Under the pieces are notes generated by a model. It did no database searches. It had not been told where the DNA came from and was given only the letters and a program-made list of their open reading frames with translations. Both the position numbers and the translations under genes were made by a program. Source: Salinisphaera orenii subsp. halophila YIM 95161 (GTDB lineage Bacteria; Pseudomonadota; Gammaproteobacteria; Nevskiales; Salinisphaeraceae). From it: a DNA stretch of 52,687 nucleotides. The number at the start of each line of letters is the position of its first letter. Positions within the stretch are counted from its first letter, which is position 1. The stretch is from assembly GCF_003732545.1 (NCBI RefSeq), contig NZ_AYKF01000072.1, positions 1-52,687 of the forward strand, written 5' to 3'. Positions 34,570-43,899 of the stretch are shown in pieces.

Positions 34570-36261
34570 ATGCCCGCATGGCTGAACAATCCCGGCATGC
34601 TGCTGATCATCGCCGGCTGCATCATCCCCCTGCTGCCCTATCGCGCGCGCATGGTGGTGCTGCTCGGCGCCCCGGCCGCCGGGCTGGCGTGGCTGTGGCA
34701 GATTCCGCTGGGCACCACCACGCAGATGGCGCTGCTGGAATACACCCTCACGCCGCTGCGGGTCGACGGGCTCGCGTTCACGTTCGGCGTGATCTTCCAC
34801 ATCGCCGCCTTTCTGGCGGGTGTCTACATGTGGCACACGCGCAGCCGGCTGGAGCCGGCCGCGGCGCTGATCTATGCCGGTTCGGCCATCGGGGCGGTGC
34901 TGGCGGGCGATCTGATCACGTTGTTCATGTTCTGGGAGGTGACCGCGATCGCCTCGGCGCTGCTGCTGGTCATCCGCGGCCTGCGCGACGCGATGATCGT
35001 GGCCCGGCGCTATCTGCTGGTGCAGACCGGCTCCGGCCTGTTCCTGATGGGCGGCGCCGCGATCCACATTCACGCCACGGGAGACGTCGCCTTCACCCAC
35101 CTCGGCCTCGACGCACCGGGCAGCTGGCTGATTCTGTTCGCCTTTGGCATCAAGGCCGCCTTCCCCCTGCTGCACAACTGGCTGCAGGACGCCTACCCGT
35201 CGGCTAGCCCGACCGGCACGGTGGTGCTGTCGGCCTTCACCACCAAGATGGCCATCTACGCGCTCGCACGCGGCTACGCGGGCACCGAGCTACTCATTCC
35301 GATCGGCGCGGTGATGACGATCTTCCCGATCGTCTATGCCATGCTCGCCAACGATCTGCGCCGCGTGCTCTCCTACAGCCTCAACGTGCAGCTGGGTTTC
35401 ATGGTGGTGGCCGTGGGGATCGGCACCGAACTGGCGATCAACGGCGCCGCGGCCCATGCCGTGACCCACATCCTGTACAAGGCGCTGCTGTTCATGTCGA
35501 TCGGGGCGGTACTGCATCAGACCGGGCACGTCCGGGCGACCGAACTCGGCGGGCTGGCCCGTCAGATGCCCTGGACGGCCGCGTTCTGCGTCATCGGCGC
35601 GGCCTCGATCAGCGCCTTCCCGCTGATGGCGGGGTTCGTGAGCAAGTCGCTCATCCTGTCCGCCGTGGCCGAGGAGAAATGGGCCGGCACCTGGGTGACG
35701 CTGACCGCCGCTTCGGCCGGCGCGCTGCTCTATGTCGGGATCAAGATCCCCTACTTCGCCTTCTTCGCGCCGAACGACCAGATCAAGGCCGATCCCGCGC
35801 CGCGCAACATGCAGATCGCCATGGGCCTGACCGCGACGGCCTGCATCGCGCTCGGCCTGGCGCCCGGGCTGCTGTATTCGATCCTGCCCTACCCCGTGGA
35901 CTATCAGCCCTACACGGTCGATCACGTGGTGACCCAGATGCAGCTGCTCGCCTTCTCCGGGCTGGCGTTCTGGCTGGCCTGGCGGGCGGGGCTGTACCCG
36001 CGCCCGATGCGCGCGGTCCATCTGGACACGGACTGGCTCTATCGTCGCGTTCTGCCGGCGCTGGGTCATGTCGGCGAACGGCTGTTCCAGACCGCCAACC
36101 GCCGCTTCAGAGCCGGCGCCGGCTCGCTTGCGGACACCGCCATGACGCGGCTGCGCGTGCGCTACGGGGCGACCGGGGTACTCTCGCGTACCTGGAGCAC
36201 GGGCTGGATGGCGCTCTGGGTGGCGATTCTGCTCATCGTCTATCTGGCGCTTTACTACTAG
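34570..36261 (+). CDS. Third antiporter-like subunit (NuoN/NuoL/MrpD type)
   Basis: 563 residues, the longest of the three. It carries Glu123 in LFMFWEVTAIASALLLV, Lys195 in FGIKAAFPLLHNWLQDAYP and Lys226 in AFTTKMAIYAL, then YSLNVQLGFMVVAVGIG and FPLMAGFVSKSLIL. About 100 extra residues at the C-terminus form an amphipathic stretch (DTDWLYRRVLPALGHVGERL) before a last helix (WVAILLIVYLALYY). That is a feature of subunits with a lateral or terminal helix. It closes the cluster and converges with dnaQ. Three complete antiporter-like subunits in one cluster is more than the usual two (MrpA and MrpD). Confidence 0.87.
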   Translation: MPAWLNNPGMLLIIAGCIIPLLPYRARMVVLLGAPAAGLAWLWQIPLGTTTQMALLEYTLTPLRVDGLAFTFGVIFHIAAFLAGVYMWHTRSRLEPAAALIYAGSAIGAVLAGDLITLFMFWEVTAIASALLLVIRGLRDAMIVARRYLLVQTGSGLFLMGGAAIHIHATGDVAFTHLGLDAPGSWLILFAFGIKAAFPLLHNWLQDAYPSASPTGTVVLSAFTTKMAIYALARGYAGTELLIPIGAVMTIFPIVYAMLANDLRRVLSYSLNVQLGFMVVAVGIGTELAINGAAAHAVTHILYKALLFMSIGAVLHQTGHVRATELGGLARQMPWTAAFCVIGAASISAFPLMAGFVSKSLILSAVAEEKWAGTWVTLTAASAGALLYVGIKIPYFAFFAPNDQIKADPAPRNMQIAMGLTATACIALGLAPGLLYSILPYPVDYQPYTVDHVVTQMQLLAFSGLAFWLAWRAGLYPRPMRAVHLDTDWLYRRVLPALGHVGERLFQTANRRFRAGAGSLADTAMTRLRVRYGATGVLSRTWSTGWMALWVAILLIVYLALYY

Positions 36262-36382
36262 CGTCGCCCGACGCCGGTGCAAGCATCGCGCCGGCCGGAT
36301 CGACGCCATCGAAGCCTGCCGCGGCCTCTCGGCGCGATCGAGGCGCGACCGACCGAGCGGGGCCGTGGGGGCGGGATCGCCC

Positions 36383-37120
36383 TCAGCCGTTCGTCTGCGC
36401 GGCTTCCATCGCCTGCCAGAGACAGGGCTGGCCACTGGCCTCGGACAGCATCTCCAGATAGCGCCGGTGGGCCGCCTGCTCCGCCTCACTGGCGCGCGTC
36501 ACACGCGGGCGGCGGCCGGCGCCGGCCAGGTGCTCGGCCAGACCCGCGGTCGCCACGGCCGCCGCCCCGGCCTCCGATTCCGCGGCAAGGGCGATGTCGA
36601 TCTGACCGCCGGTCATCGACAGATACACGTCCGCCAGCAGCTGGGCGTCGAGCAGCGCACCGTGCAGTTCGCGGTTCGAGTTATCGATCTCGAAGCGCTT
36701 GCACAAGGCATCCAGGCTGTTGCGCTGGCCGGGATAGGCCTGGCGGGCCTCCACCAGGGTATCGATCACCGACTGCCGCTCCTCGAGCGCGGTATGCCCG
36801 GCGTCGACCAGACGGAGCTCGTGGTTGAGAAAGGCCAGATCGAAGGGCGCGTTGTGAATGATCAGCTCGGCCCCGGCCAGGTAATCGGTCAGGGTTTCCG
36901 CGATCTCGTGAAAGCGCGGCTTGTCGTCTAGAAACTCGAGCGTGATGCCGTGCACGTCGATCGCGCCCTGATCGATATCGCGATCCGGGTGGATGTACAG
37001 ATGCAGGTCGTTGCCCGTCAGCCGGCGATCGGCCAGCTCCACGCAGCCGATCTCGATGATGCGGTGGCCCTGGGCCGGCTCGAGGCCGGTGGTTTCGGTG
37101 TCCAGCACGATCTGACGCAT
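36383..37120 (-). CDS. dnaQ: DNA polymerase III epsilon subunit (proofreading exonuclease)
   Basis: 3'-5' exonuclease that edits replication errors in the Pol III core. The 245 residues show Exo I VLDTETTGLEP (Asp7, Glu9), Exo II HNAPFDLAFLNHEL and Exo III with HGALLDAQLLADVYLSMTGG (His and Asp). The C-terminal 60 residues form the alpha-subunit-binding tail. It follows rnhA by 30 bases on the same strand, the order found in many gammaproteobacteria, where in E. coli the two are divergent. Confidence 0.95.
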   Translation of the reverse strand: MRQIVLDTETTGLEPAQGHRIIEIGCVELADRRLTGNDLHLYIHPDRDIDQGAIDVHGITLEFLDDKPRFHEIAETLTDYLAGAELIIHNAPFDLAFLNHELRLVDAGHTALEERQSVIDTLVEARQAYPGQRNSLDALCKRFEIDNSNRELHGALLDAQLLADVYLSMTGGQIDIALAAESEAGAAAVATAGLAEHLAGAGRRPRVTRASEAEQAAHRRYLEMLSEASGQPCLWQAMEAAQTNG

Positions 37121-37150
37121 GCTCGGTTTCTCCTGGCCTGTGGCCGGCGA

Positions 37151-37600
37151 TCAGCCGCCCGCGCGCGGCAGTTCGTCGATACCGCGGTTGGCGAGCGCAT
37201 CCGCGGCTTCGTTGCCGTCGTTGCCGCTGTGTCCCTTGACCCAGTGCCACTCGATCTCGTGGCGTTCGCAGGCGGCGTCGAGGGCCCGCCACAGATCGGC
37301 GTTCTTGACGGGTTTCTTCGCCGCGGTCTTCCAGCCGTTGCGCTTCCAGTTGGCCAGCCACGACATGATGCCCTGACGCACGTAGGTGGAATCGGTGTGC
37401 AGCTCCACCCGGCAGCCGCGCTTGAGCGCGGACAATGCCTCGATGGCGGCGGTGAGCTCCATCCGGTTGTTGGTGGTCTCGCGCTCGCCGCCGAACAGTT
37501 CGCGCGTGCGCCCGTCGCAGCTCAGCAGCGCGCCCCAGCCGCCGGGGCCGGGATTACCGCGGCAGGCGCCGTCCGTATAGATCACAACCGTTTTCGTCAT
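37151..37600 (-). CDS. rnhA: Ribonuclease HI
   Basis: Degrades RNA in RNA-DNA hybrids, removing primers and R-loops. 149 residues, close to E. coli's 155. All active-site residues are present at the E. coli positions: Asp10 ([20 protein letters not shown]), Glu48, Asp70, His124 and Asp134. The basic handle [15 protein letters not shown] is also present. The ATG overlaps the stop of the upstream methyltransferase by four bases. A longer in-frame opening to 38008 lies inside that gene and is not used. Confidence 0.96.
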   Translation of the reverse strand: MTKTVVIYTDGACRGNPGPGGWGALLSCDGRTRELFGGERETTNNRMELTAAIEALSALKRGCRVELHTDSTYVRQGIMSWLANWKRNGWKTAAKKPVKNADLWRALDAACERHEIEWHWVKGHSGNDGNEAADALANRGIDELPRAGG

Positions 37601-38346
37601 CGTCGATATGGTAGCCCACCGGTGCCGGTGCGCGCCAAGGCGGCGGGCGCTGCGGCCCGGCTGCGTGCGGTTCGCCCGTGCTCCCGGTTGCGCGACACCA
37701 CCTGCCGTCGCGCCAGTACGGCGTACGCCTGCGCGGCGCATGCCAGCGGCTCCAGCCAGCGCTTGCCGCTGCCGACGGCATAACGACCACCGAACAACGG
37801 AAAGCCGAGGCCGTAGCGCCAGAGCAGATCCGGCTCGAACTCGAGCAGCCGCAGCCAGTCGAACAGCCGGCCGGCGCTCGGCGGCGGTGCGCACGGCGTG
37901 AAGCGCGGTGTGCGCCGTCCGGGCATGCCCTGCCACAGCGCCCAGAGCGACCACGGATTGAACACGAGCACGATCAACTGGCCGCGCGCGCTCAGTACTC
38001 GCGCGCATTCACGCAGTAGCGCATGCGGGGCCGCGACCTGCTCCAGGCTGTGTGCCAGCACGAGCGCATCGACGCTGCCGGAGGCCAGTGGCAGATGCCG
38101 GCCGTCGAACACGGCATCGGCATCCGGGCCCGCCGACCAGGCGAGCCGCCACTGGCGAAGCGTACCGGCATGATCGAGCAGGGCGCGATCGATGCCCCAG
38201 CGGCCGACCTGAACGCAGCGATACCCGGTGAGCCTTGGCAGCAGCTCACGCAGGAGTCGCTGCTCGTACTGCAGGAAAAGACGCGCTCTCGGGGTCTCGA
38301 GCCAGTCCCGCGATTCCGTGTATCGTGCAGGTAGAAAGCGTAACAA
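37597..38346 (-). CDS. Class I SAM-dependent methyltransferase (YafS-like)
   Basis: 249-residue methyltransferase-fold protein located between gloB and rnhA, the place of yafS in E. coli. The SAM region is weakly conserved: [10 protein letters not shown] replaces the glycine-rich motif I, followed by [40 protein letters not shown] and [17 protein letters not shown]. The start appears to be TTG at 38346, with no ATG or GTG near the conserved N-terminus [18 protein letters not shown] and only a weak ribosome site. Its stop overlaps rnhA. The gap to divergent gloB is only 35 bases, so promoters must overlap genes. The substrate is unknown. Confidence 0.78.
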   Translation of the reverse strand: MLRFLPARYTESRDWLETPRARLFLQYEQRLLRELLPRLTGYRCVQVGRWGIDRALLDHAGTLRQWRLAWSAGPDADAVFDGRHLPLASGSVDALVLAHSLEQVAAPHALLRECARVLSARGQLIVLVFNPWSLWALWQGMPGRRTPRFTPCAPPPSAGRLFDWLRLLEFEPDLLWRYGLGFPLFGGRYAVGSGKRWLEPLACAAQAYAVLARRQVVSRNREHGRTARSRAAAPAALARTGTGGLPYRR

Positions 38347-38381
38347 TTGATTTTGGCTCAGGCCGTTGGCAACATCTTCCG

Positions 38382-39158
38382 ATGATCGACATTAAACCGC
38401 TATCGGCACTGTCCGACAACTACGTGTGGATTCTCGGCCGCGAGGGGGACGACCGCGTCGTGATCGTCGATCCCGGCGAGGCCGCGCCGGTGCAGCGTTT
38501 TCTGGCCGAACAGGGCAAACGCGTGGGCGCCTACCTGATCACGCATCACCACGGCGATCACATCGGCGGCCTCGATGCGCTGCTCACCGAGCACGACGCC
38601 CCGGTCTACGGGCCGCGCGCGGAGGCGGCGACCATCCAGCGGCTGACGCATCCGCTGGCCGGGGGCGACCGCTTCAGCCTCGACTGCCTCGACACCGAAT
38701 TCGAGGTCTTCGACGTGCCGGGCCATACCCTGGGTCACATCGCCTATCTCGCGCCGGGCGAGCTGCTGGCCGGCGACACCCTGTTCCGCGGCGGCTGCGG
38801 CCGCGTGTTCGAGGGCACGGCCGCGCAGATGCAGGCGTCGCTGGCCACGCTGCGGGCACTGCCGGCGGATACTCGGGTCTATGCCGGACACGAATACACG
38901 CAGAAGAATCTCGCCTTCGCCCGCATGGTGGAGCCGGACAACACGGCGATCATCGACGCCGTGGCGGCCGTCACGGCCCTGCGGGATGACGACCGGCCGA
39001 GCCTGCCCGGCTCCCTGGCCGAAGAGTTCGAAACCAATCCGTTCTTACGCTGGGACAAGCCGGCGGTGATCGCCGCTGCCAGCGAACGCGCCGGTCGCGA
39101 TCTGACCGACCCGGCCGAGATTTTCGCCACGCTGCGCGAATGGAAGAATGCCTCTTAG
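38382..39158 (+). CDS. gloB: Hydroxyacylglutathione hydrolase (glyoxalase II)
   Basis: Hydrolyses S-lactoylglutathione to lactate and glutathione, the second step of methylglyoxal detoxification. The 258 residues match the usual length. The metallo-beta-lactamase metal motif THHHGDHIGG (His55, His57, Asp59, His60) is intact, followed by VPGHTLGHIAYL, LLAGDTLFRGGCGRVFEGTA and YAGHEYTQKNLAFA. The C-terminal glutathione-binding helical part ends in ETNPFLRWDKP and IFATLREWK. It overlaps mltD by 11 bases. The start at 38382 agrees with the family N-terminus (IDIKPLSALSDNYVWIL). Confidence 0.95.
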   Translation: MIDIKPLSALSDNYVWILGREGDDRVVIVDPGEAAPVQRFLAEQGKRVGAYLITHHHGDHIGGLDALLTEHDAPVYGPRAEAATIQRLTHPLAGGDRFSLDCLDTEFEVFDVPGHTLGHIAYLAPGELLAGDTLFRGGCGRVFEGTAAQMQASLATLRALPADTRVYAGHEYTQKNLAFARMVEPDNTAIIDAVAAVTALRDDDRPSLPGSLAEEFETNPFLRWDKPAVIAAASERAGRDLTDPAEIFATLREWKNAS

Positions 39159-40827
39159 GCGCCGTCGCCACGCCGGCGCAGCCGCGGTCCTCGCGCTGCT
39201 GATCGCCGGCTGCGCCACCGAACCACCCGAATCGACTCGCACCACCCCGTCATCAGACTCGTCCATCGCACGGCCTTCGCCCGAGCCGACGCAGAACACG
39301 GACGCGCCCGCCGAAACGTCGGTGGCGCGCGAGGACTACGAGCCGCAATCCTGGCGCGATCCGTCCGTGGATCTGTGGGCGCAGGTGCGCGACGAACTGA
39401 GCCTCGACCCGCACGCACAGCGTCGCGAGGTGCGGGAGTGGACGCAGTACTACGCCACGCATCAAGGACATGTGGACGCCTCGCTGGAACGGGCCCAACC
39501 CTACCTCTGGCATGTCGTCCGCGAAGTCGACGCGCGCGACCTGCCGGGCGAGCTGGCGCTGCTGCCCATCGTCGAGAGCGGCTACAACGCCGCCGCCCGC
39601 TCCTATGTCGGCGCCAGCGGCCTGTGGCAGTTCATGCCGGGGACCGCGGACCACGTCGGCCTGGCGCGCGACTGGTGGTACGACGGCCGCAACGACGTCA
39701 TCGCCTCCACCGACGCTGCGCTCGACTACCTCGAGATGCTGGTATCGCGCTACGACGGTGACTGGCTGCTGGCGCTGGCCGCCTACAATGCCGGGCCCGG
39801 GCGCGTCGACGCGGCCCTCGAGCGCGCCGCCGCCGAGGGCATACCGGCCGACTACTGGCATCTGGAACTGCCGCGCGAGACCACGGAATACGTGCCCAAG
39901 CTGCTCGCCATACGGCGCATTCTCGTCTCCCCGCGCCGCTTCGGGATGACCTGGCCGTCGCTGGACAACGAAGCCCGCACCCGTGCGGTGGCGCTATCGA
40001 AGCAGATCGAGCTCGCGGTCGCCGCCGACATGCTGGACATGTCCGAGGCCGCGCTGCGGCGCCTGAACCCCGGGATGCGCCGCTGGGCGAGCACGCCGGA
40101 CGGCGGGCGCACACTGCTGGTACCCGCGGACAAGGCGGCCGCCTTCAGCCGGCAGCTCGCCGACGCCGAACCCTCCGAATTGGTCCACCGCCGCACCCAC
40201 ACCGTGCGCCGCGGCGAAATCCTGGGCCGGATCGCCAACGCCTACGGCGTGAGCGTTTCGGCCCTGCGTCAGGCCAACAATCTGGCCGGCGATCGTATCC
40301 GCGCGGGGCAGACGCTGCGAATCCCGCGGGACGGCAAGGCGCCCCCGGCGGAGCCGACCCGGCGCTACGTGGTCCAGTCGGGCGATACGCTCTGGGAGAT
40401 CGCGCAGCGCTACAACGTGGCGGTCGAGGCGCTGCGGCGTGCCAACGCCGACGTGGACACGCTCCGGCCGGGCGCTTCGCTCACGATTCCGGGCGCCGCG
40501 ACACCGCCGGCGCCGACCACGCATGTCGTGCAACGCGGCGAGTCGCTGTGGTCGATCGCCGACGCCAACGACGTCGCCATCGCCGATCTGCGGCGCTGGA
40601 ATCGGCTGGAGCCGGGTGGGAAACTGGAGCCCGGCCGTGAGCTGGCCGTCGACGGGCCCGCGCCGCTGCCGGATTTCTACGAAGTCGAGTCCGGCGATTC
40701 GCTCTGGTCCATCGCGAGTCGTTTCTCGATGCAGGTGACCACGCTGCGCAGCTTGAACGACATGAGTTCCAACAGCACCATTCAGCCCGGCCAGCGGTTA
40801 CGGCTGCAGCCGGCCGTGTCCGGCTAG
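39148..40827 (+). CDS. mltD: Membrane-bound lytic murein transglycosylase D with four LysM domains
   Basis: Outer-membrane lipoprotein that cleaves peptidoglycan glycan strands to 1,6-anhydro ends. 559 residues: lipobox LIAGC (Cys22), a Ser/Pro/Thr linker to about 65 and the SLT domain with catalytic Glu143 in LPIVESGYNAAARS. GASGLWQFMPGTADHVGL and LALAAYNAGPGRVDAAL follow. Four LysM repeats begin near residues 351, 407, 459 and 511 (e.g. YVVQSGDTLWEIAQRYNVAV), where E. coli MltD has two. The gene overlaps gloB by 11 bases and precedes fabI by 38. Confidence 0.95.
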   Translation: MPLRRRRHAGAAAVLALLIAGCATEPPESTRTTPSSDSSIARPSPEPTQNTDAPAETSVAREDYEPQSWRDPSVDLWAQVRDELSLDPHAQRREVREWTQYYATHQGHVDASLERAQPYLWHVVREVDARDLPGELALLPIVESGYNAAARSYVGASGLWQFMPGTADHVGLARDWWYDGRNDVIASTDAALDYLEMLVSRYDGDWLLALAAYNAGPGRVDAALERAAAEGIPADYWHLELPRETTEYVPKLLAIRRILVSPRRFGMTWPSLDNEARTRAVALSKQIELAVAADMLDMSEAALRRLNPGMRRWASTPDGGRTLLVPADKAAAFSRQLADAEPSELVHRRTHTVRRGEILGRIANAYGVSVSALRQANNLAGDRIRAGQTLRIPRDGKAPPAEPTRRYVVQSGDTLWEIAQRYNVAVEALRRANADVDTLRPGASLTIPGAATPPAPTTHVVQRGESLWSIADANDVAIADLRRWNRLEPGGKLEPGRELAVDGPAPLPDFYEVESGDSLWSIASRFSMQVTTLRSLNDMSSNSTIQPGQRLRLQPAVSG

Positions 40828-40865
40828 CACGGCCTTCCCACGGCAGAGGCATTCGAGGAGACGAC

Positions 40866-41660
40866 ATGGGATTTCTAGACGGCAAGAAGGCGCTGATCAC
40901 CGGTCTGGCCAGTGAGCGCTCGATCGCGTACGGCATCGCCCAGGCGATGCGCGACCAGGGCGCGGAACTCGCGCTCACTTATCAGGGCGACAAACTCAAG
41001 GCGCGCGTGGAGAAGATGGGCGCCGCGCTCGGCACCGATATCGTACTGCCGCTGGACGTCGCCGAGGACGAGCAGATCGACGGGCTGTTCGAGCAGCTCG
41101 GCCAACACTGGGATCAGCTCGATGTTCTGGTTCATGCCATCGGCTATGCGCCGCGCGAAGCGCTGGCCGGCGGTTACCTCGACAGCCTGACGCGCGAGGC
41201 CGCCCACGTCTCGCACGACATCAGCGCCTACAGCTTCGCGGCGCTGGCCAAGGCCGGGCGCGGCATGTTGTCGGACAACGCCTCGCTGATCACCCTCACC
41301 TATCTCGGCGCCGACCGCGCCATGCCGGGCTACAACATCATGGGTCCGGCCAAGGCCAGCCTCGAGTCGAGCATGCGTTTCATCGCCTACGACCTCGGAC
41401 CACGCGGCATTCGCGCCAACGCGATCTCGGCCGGTCCGATCAAGACGCTGGCCGCGGCGGGCATCCGCGGCTTTCGCTCCATGCTGAGCCACGCCGCGGC
41501 CGGCTCCCCCCTGCAGCGCAACGTCACCCAGACCGAAGTCGGCAACGCCGCGGCCTTTCTCGCCTCGGATCTGGCTTCGGGCATCACCGGCGAAGTGCTC
41601 TATGTGGACGCCGGATACCGGATCATGGGCATGACCCCGGGTGCTGAGTCCGACGACTAG
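40866..41660 (+). CDS. fabI: Enoyl-[acyl-carrier-protein] reductase (NADH) FabI
   Basis: Last reduction step of each fatty-acid elongation round. 264 residues. The N-terminal FLDGKKALITGLASERSIAY is the FabI nucleotide-binding segment. The active-site Tyr146, Tyr156 and Lys163 are at the E. coli positions (YLGADRAMPGYNIMGPAKAS). Because this classical triclosan-type enzyme is present, no FabV or FabL is needed here. GAGGAGACG before the ATG is the ribosome site. A strong terminator follows, and ppiD converges from the other side. Confidence 0.96.
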   Translation: MGFLDGKKALITGLASERSIAYGIAQAMRDQGAELALTYQGDKLKARVEKMGAALGTDIVLPLDVAEDEQIDGLFEQLGQHWDQLDVLVHAIGYAPREALAGGYLDSLTREAAHVSHDISAYSFAALAKAGRGMLSDNASLITLTYLGADRAMPGYNIMGPAKASLESSMRFIAYDLGPRGIRANAISAGPIKTLAAAGIRGFRSMLSHAAAGSPLQRNVTQTEVGNAAAFLASDLASGITGEVLYVDAGYRIMGMTPGAESDD

Positions 41661-41689
41661 ACCGCCGCTCGGGGCGCAGACGCGGACAC

Positions 41690-41720
41690 GGCGGCCGGGG
41701 CGACCCGGCCGCCTTTTTTT
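41690..41720 (+). terminator. fabI terminator
   Basis: GGCGGCCGGG (41690-41699) and CCCGGCCGCC (41704-41713) form a perfect 10-bp stem with loop GCGA, then seven T. It lies between the convergent ends of fabI and ppiD. Confidence 0.93.
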
Positions 41721-41723
41721 CGT

Positions 41724-43604
41724 TCAGTCGATGCGATTCTCGTCGATCTCGACGTCGGCCTGATCACGCAGATATGCGTTCAGCGCGCCGTATTCCTGGC
41801 GTGCCACGTACTGGCGCTGCTGATCGGCGAACTGCTCGCGCGGCGTGGCGCTGTCCTCGCGGGCCCGCACGCCGTCGACCACAACCAGGGCGACCCGGCC
41901 GTCGGCAGTCGCGGTCACGTCGAGACGCCGCGTTTCGTTCTCCGGGCTCGGCAGGCCGAAGGCGGCCTCGCGCACGCGCGGATCGACCTCGCGGTCGGAA
42001 CGGCGGATGAAACCGGGCGACTCGAGCGTCGGCCCGTTCTCGCCGGTCAGCGAGTCCAGCGATTCGCCCGCCTCGAGGGCGCTCATCGCCTCGCGTGCCG
42101 CCTCGCGTGCGCGGTCCTCGGCCTTCTGCTGCGCCACGCGCTCGCGCACGGTGTCGCTCACCTCGTCGAGGGGGCGACGCTCGGCCGCCTCGTGCGACTC
42201 GACCCGCAGCACCACGCGACGGTCCGAGCCGAGCTGCATCGGCGTACTGTTGAGTTCGTCCTGCAGCACCGAATCCGAGAAAGCGGCCTTGCGGATCGCA
42301 TCGTACTGGCCGATGCCGTCACCCCCCTCGCGGGTGATCCAGCCGGTTTCCTGGATCTCGAGATTCAGCTCGTCGGCCAGCGTTTCCAGGTCGTTCGGCG
42401 CCTCGTAGGCCAGCGTCTCCATCCGATCGCTCTTGTCGCTGTAGGCCGTGACCTCGCGCTGCGCGGATGCGATCGACTTCAGCTGGGACTGGACCTGCGG
42501 ATCGTCGAACGACGGCGTGCTCGCCTCGGTGACGTCGCCGACGCGCAGCAGATACCAGGCCTGCTCACCGCGCACTGGAGTCGACGTCTCGCCGGTGTCG
42601 AGATCGAACAGCGCTTCGGCGACGGCGTCGGGCAGATCCTCGCGTGCAGCGCCGTCAATGCGGCTGTATTCGGCCCCGTCCACCGATCCGGCGGCCGTCT
42701 CCAGATCACCGTCCTGCACCGTCGAGGCGAGCTCCTGAATGCGATCGCGCGCCGCGCCGCCGTCGCCCTCGATCGGCACGCGCACCTGCGCCCCGCTGCG
42801 CCGCTCCGGCTCGCCGAACTGAGCCTCGTTCTGCTCATAGAGTTCGCGCAGGGCCGCCTCGTCCGGGGCGGCATCGCCGGCCGCGGCATTGCTGCGGGAC
42901 AGCGACACATAGGAGAGCTTCACACGCTCGGGCCGCTGGAACTGGTCCGCATGATCCTCGTAGTACGACTCGAGCTCGGCATCGCTGACATCGACCTCGT
43001 CGATATAGCGCTGGGCATCGTAGGCGAGATAGCGCACGCGGCGTTCCTGGTTCACCAGACGATAGGCCTGATCGACCTCGGCCGGCGAAGCGAAGGCACT
43101 CGTGGTCACGTCACGGCGCAGCTGCTGGCTCTTGAGATCCTCGCGCAGACGCGCCTCGTAGCGCCCGGCCGGCATACCCGCCTGTGAAAGCAGACGGCGA
43201 TAGCGCTCGGGCGAGAACTGGCCGTCGACCTGGAACTGCTCGTTGCTGCGCAGGGCCGCCAGCAGACGCGCGTCGGTCACGCGATAGCCGGCCTCGTCGG
43301 CGTACTGCGTGAGTACCGCTTCGTTGATGAGGCCCTGCAGAACCGTGCGGCGCAGTTGCTCCGGCGGGAACATGTCGGCGTCGAAGTTATCGCCCATCGC
43401 CTCGCGCAGGCGCTGGTACCGCTGATTGTAGGATTGCTGGAGCTGATAGCGCGTGATGTCGGTGCCGCCGACGCTGGCCACCACCGGGTCCGACGACGGC
43501 GTGAAATAGGAACCGATGCCCCAGACACCGAAAACCACCGCGATGATCGCCACCACCACATAGGCAAGCGGTCCGCTCGCGTTGTCGCGAATTCTCTGCA
43601 GCAT
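41724..43604 (-). CDS. ppiD: Peptidyl-prolyl isomerase-like periplasmic chaperone PpiD
   Basis: Inner-membrane-anchored folding factor at the SecYEG exit. The start at 43604 gives 626 residues: MLQRIRDNASGPLAYVVVAI with one membrane segment (12-34), then the SurA-like N region (SVGGTDITRYQLQQSYNQRY) and the central parvulin domain (about 265-380). The rest is a long helical region. The parvulin domain looks degenerate: the RxxHIL motif is replaced by GAQVRVPIEGDG, in line with the inactive PPIase of E. coli PpiD. It is the downstream end of the tig-clpP-clpX-lon-hupB-ppiD order, with two tRNA genes between hupB and ppiD. A frame to 43679 adds residues unlike the family. Confidence 0.9.
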   Translation of the reverse strand: MLQRIRDNASGPLAYVVVAIIAVVFGVWGIGSYFTPSSDPVVASVGGTDITRYQLQQSYNQRYQRLREAMGDNFDADMFPPEQLRRTVLQGLINEAVLTQYADEAGYRVTDARLLAALRSNEQFQVDGQFSPERYRRLLSQAGMPAGRYEARLREDLKSQQLRRDVTTSAFASPAEVDQAYRLVNQERRVRYLAYDAQRYIDEVDVSDAELESYYEDHADQFQRPERVKLSYVSLSRSNAAAGDAAPDEAALRELYEQNEAQFGEPERRSGAQVRVPIEGDGGAARDRIQELASTVQDGDLETAAGSVDGAEYSRIDGAAREDLPDAVAEALFDLDTGETSTPVRGEQAWYLLRVGDVTEASTPSFDDPQVQSQLKSIASAQREVTAYSDKSDRMETLAYEAPNDLETLADELNLEIQETGWITREGGDGIGQYDAIRKAAFSDSVLQDELNSTPMQLGSDRRVVLRVESHEAAERRPLDEVSDTVRERVAQQKAEDRAREAAREAMSALEAGESLDSLTGENGPTLESPGFIRRSDREVDPRVREAAFGLPSPENETRRLDVTATADGRVALVVVDGVRAREDSATPREQFADQQRQYVARQEYGALNAYLRDQADVEIDENRID

Positions 43605-43742
43605 TGGTCTCGCTCCCGCGTCCCTCAGTCCTTGAATGCGATGACCGGTGCGGCCGTTGGGCCGGTACCGGCCGCCCATTGTGCCGCATGGGCGTTCGCG
43701 CGGCAGCCTTCGACTGCATCACGCAGTGGTTGCACGCATAAA

Positions 43743-43769
43743 AAAAGGGCGCCCGAAGTGCGCCCTTTT
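43743..43769 (-). terminator. Terminator of the tRNA-Val/tRNA-Asp transcript
   Basis: AAAAGGGCGC (43743-43752) pairs with GCGCCCTTTT (43760-43769) around a 7-base loop. On the minus strand it is followed by a run of T (A-run 43739-43746 on the + strand). It stands 40 bases after tRNA-Asp. Confidence 0.9.
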
Positions 43770-43808
43770 CTCGATATGTACCGATCGTTCCGATCGGCAT
43801 CCATCGTA

Positions 43809-43885
43809 TGGCGGAGCGGACGGGACTCGAACCCGCGACCTCCGGCGTGACAGGCCGGCATTCTAACCAGCTGAACTACCGCTCC
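43809..43885 (-). tRNA. tRNA-Asp(GTC)
   Basis: 77 bases on the minus strand with encoded CCA. The acceptor GGAGCGG pairs with CCGCTCC, the D arm is GTTC/GAAT type, and the anticodon loop CTGTCAC contains GTC. The T arm is GCGGG-TTCGAGT-CCCGT (one G-U). Nearly identical to the E. coli tRNA-Asp as I remember it. It lies 14 bases after tRNA-Val. Confidence 0.96.
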
Positions 43886-43899
43886 GAAAACTTTTTTTT

